Shown here: positions 15,251-16,272 of the stretch, one piece after another
Position numbering within the stretch: position 1 is the stretch's first letter
Layout of the letters: each line of letters starts with the position of its first letter
Assembly: GCA_002297935.1 (NCBI GenBank)
Contig: DBLC01000079.1
Coordinates: 386 to 16,657 of the forward strand
Reading direction: 5' to 3'
Length of the DNA stretch: 16,272 nucleotides
Source: Dialister sp. UBA734
GTDB lineage: Bacteria; Bacillota; Negativicutes; Veillonellales; Dialisteraceae
Made by a program: the position numbers and the translations under genes
The notes under the pieces: generated by a model
What the model saw: only the letters and a program-made list of their open reading frames with translations
Database searches by the model: none
Told to the model about the DNA's origin: nothing

Positions 15251-15946
15251 TCAAATTTCTTCTACATAATTCACCCCTTCCAGGTGCCGCAAGGTCAGAA
15301 GACATTCGGCCCGCTGTCCGTGATGGGGAACCGTGAGGCTCATGGTCATCCCTACCGGGGATGGATTATATTTCTCTTTAATGGTATGGAAATTGGAAAT
15401 TCCTACCTGCTGGCTTCGCAGAGTCAAAAGTACCTGCTTGATCACTTTGGTATCTTCCACTTCCACATAGACTTCAAAGTCTCGCGCCTGCTGGCGGAGG
15501 TACAAATCAATAGGATTCAGCACCCGCAGCACCAGAATCACAAAGACCATGGCAATAAGAGTTCCTTCAATAAAACCAATGCCTGCTGCCAGCCCGATTC
15601 CGGCACATGCCCAAAGGCCAGCGGCGGTGGTAAGCCCTTTCACTTCGTTTCGCCCAGTCACCATGATGGTCCCTACCCCCAGAAACCCGATGCCACTAAT
15701 CACCTGGGCCCCGATACGGGTCAGGTCCGTATTGGAATCCGGATAGGTGTGAAGCACATATTCATTGATAATCATTGCCATGGCTGCGCCGATACACACC
15801 AACGCATGGGTCTTGATACCAGCCCCCTTATTCTTCGACTCCCGGTCCATGCCGATAATAATTCCCGCCAAAGTCGCCAGAAATAGACGAATGCAGATTC
15901 CGACCAGACTCCACTCTTTGCATAATGAGATAACGGTATCAAACAT
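15251..15946 (-). CDS. MgtC/SapB-family inner-membrane protein
   Basis: This 231-aa protein has four to five hydrophobic segments in its first two thirds. It carries the family hallmarks RLFLATLAGIIIGMDRESKNK, GIKTHALVCIGAAMAM, GIGFLGVGTIM and VKGLTTAAGLWACAGIGLAAG. A C-terminal soluble domain of about 80 residues (from about 150) has an ACT-like pattern. MgtC-type proteins are linked to survival in low magnesium and to regulation of ion transport; this one may be the general housekeeping type (YhiD/SapB) and not a virulence factor. The ATG at 15946 is preferred over a GTG at 15958 because GAGGTGAT lies 7 nt before it and that GTG is inside the Shine-Dalgarno site. It is a single-gene transcript by layout. 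Confidence 0.9.
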   Translation of the reverse strand: MFDTVISLCKEWSLVGICIRLFLATLAGIIIGMDRESKNKGAGIKTHALVCIGAAMAMIINEYVLHTYPDSNTDLTRIGAQVISGIGFLGVGTIMVTGRNEVKGLTTAAGLWACAGIGLAAGIGFIEGTLIAMVFVILVLRVLNPIDLYLRQQARDFEVYVEVEDTKVIKQVLLTLRSQQVGISNFHTIKEKYNPSPVGMTMSLTVPHHGQRAECLLTLRHLEGVNYVEEI

Positions 15947-15964
15947 TGACTTGATCACCTCTTT

Positions 15965-15970
15965 ATTATA
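15965..15970 (-). promoter_or_regulatory. Candidate -10 box (TATAAT) of the mgtC-family gene
   Basis: A perfect TATAAT on the minus strand lies 18 bp before the chosen start codon. No good -35 hexamer is found 16-18 bp further up; that position is taken by the tandem repeat at 15980-15993. If used, the leader would be very short, about 10-15 nt, leaving no room for a magnesium riboswitch. Confidence 0.4.
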
Positions 15971-15979
15971 GTTAGGAAT

Positions 15980-15993
15980 GAGGAGTGAGGAGT
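15980..15993. repeat. Two tandem GAGGAGT heptamers
   Basis: A perfect two-copy 7-bp tandem repeat lies where the -35 element of the mgtC-family promoter would be. Change in copy number would alter promoter spacing, but two copies give only weak grounds for that idea. Confidence 0.5.
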
Positions 15994-16002
15994 GTTGGAA
16001 GG

Positions 16003-16239
16003 CAATGCTGTTAAGTTAAGAACTTGAGGTAACAAGCATGATCCCGCTTGTAATTAAAGGTTACTCAGGTTTCTCAAGTTGCTGAAGCTGCTCAGGTTCC
16101 TCGAATGTGCCGATAGACGCTAGCGTTATCATCTCATTCGTGGAACCTGAGAAACTTGAGAATCCTGAGAAACCTTAGCAACCTTTCATCGACAGCGGAA
16201 TCATTCCTACTAACTCAAACTCTTAACTTAACGACATCG
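16003..16239 (+). mobile_element. Repeat family 1, copy B (MITE-like, about 237 bp)
   Basis: The ends CAATGCTGTTAAGTTAAGA and the inverse of CGATGTCGTTAAGTTAAGA match at 16 of 19 positions, including a perfect GTTAAGTTAAGA (16010-16021 against 16221-16232). The inner left array (GTTACTCAG, GTTTCTCAA, GTTGCTGAA, GCTGCTCAG, GTTCCTCGA at 16060-16104) faces the inverted array CTGAGAAAC, TTGAGAATC, CTGAGAAAC, CTTAGCAAC (16147-16182). The centre also folds (CGAATG/CATTCG, ACGCTAGCGT). No coding capacity and no clear target duplication. It lies directly upstream of the mgtC-family promoter region. Confidence 0.75.
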
Positions 16240-16246
16240 GGGTATT

Positions 16247-16272
16247 GGTGCGCTTTATAAGTTGTGCGCCCC
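16247..16272. other. Hairpin at the window edge
   Basis: GGTGCGC and GCGCCCC can pair with one mismatch around a 12-base loop. The sequence stops at the edge, so it cannot be told whether a T tract or a gene end follows. Confidence 0.3.

Noticed and set aside
15237..15253. Hairpin overlapping the mgtC-family stop codon as a terminator
   Set aside because: The GACTC/GAGTC stem is short and has no T tract on the minus strand; the repeat-derived hairpin at 15035-15101 fits much better.
1..16272. CRISPR array, integrase or transposase genes
   Set aside because: The repeats seen are palindromic elements without regular spacers, and no recombinase or transposase protein is encoded in the window.

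Overview
All eight well-supported protein genes lie on the minus strand. Shine-Dalgarno sites are strong (AGGAGG-like) and U-tract terminators are clear. GC content is moderate to low, roughly 40-50% by eye. I infer a Bacillota (Firmicutes), perhaps from Negativicutes or Clostridia, with low confidence because no taxonomic marker gene is present.

Region 1 (129-9087, read right to left) is a four-gene, tightly packed operon: a PLD-fold/SNF2 helicase, a DUF4391 protein, a type III DNA methyltransferase (Mod) and a type III restriction subunit (Res). It looks like an extended type III restriction-modification defence cassette. Mod and Res are the classical pair. The helicase has lost the expected PLD catalytic residues but keeps its helicase motifs. 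The middle of mod is abruptly AT-rich, as if the catalytic and target-recognition core had been swapped in. The cassette and its leader lie between a 26-bp near-perfect inverted repeat (37-62 and 9705-9730).

Region 2 (9100-10027) has no protein gene. It holds a strong minus-strand terminator, a candidate structured RNA of about 180 nt closed by a long end-to-end helix, another large hairpin, short tandem repeats, a degenerate copy of a palindromic repeat and the terminator of the next operon.

Region 3 (10028-14521) is purine salvage: an NCS2 purine permease and a divergent adenine deaminase (Ade family) in one operon, and upstream a Pa0148-like adenine/adenosine deaminase. Both deaminases lack one residue normally conserved in the active site, so their exact substrates, or even activity, are open.

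Region 4 (14522-16272) is dominated by small non-autonomous repeats around an MgtC/SapB-family membrane protein gene. Repeat family 1 (about 210-240 bp, terminal inverted repeats, 9-nt periodic palindrome) occurs at 14543-14754, 16003-16239 and, degenerate and inverted, near 9819-9935. The first copy has a perfect 10-bp direct duplication at its ends and sits directly upstream of the deaminase Shine-Dalgarno site. Repeat family 2 (about 163 bp, nested inverted repeats) occurs twice in direct orientation (13286-13448 and 14987-15148), enclosing the deaminase gene. One copy supplies the apparent mgtC terminator.
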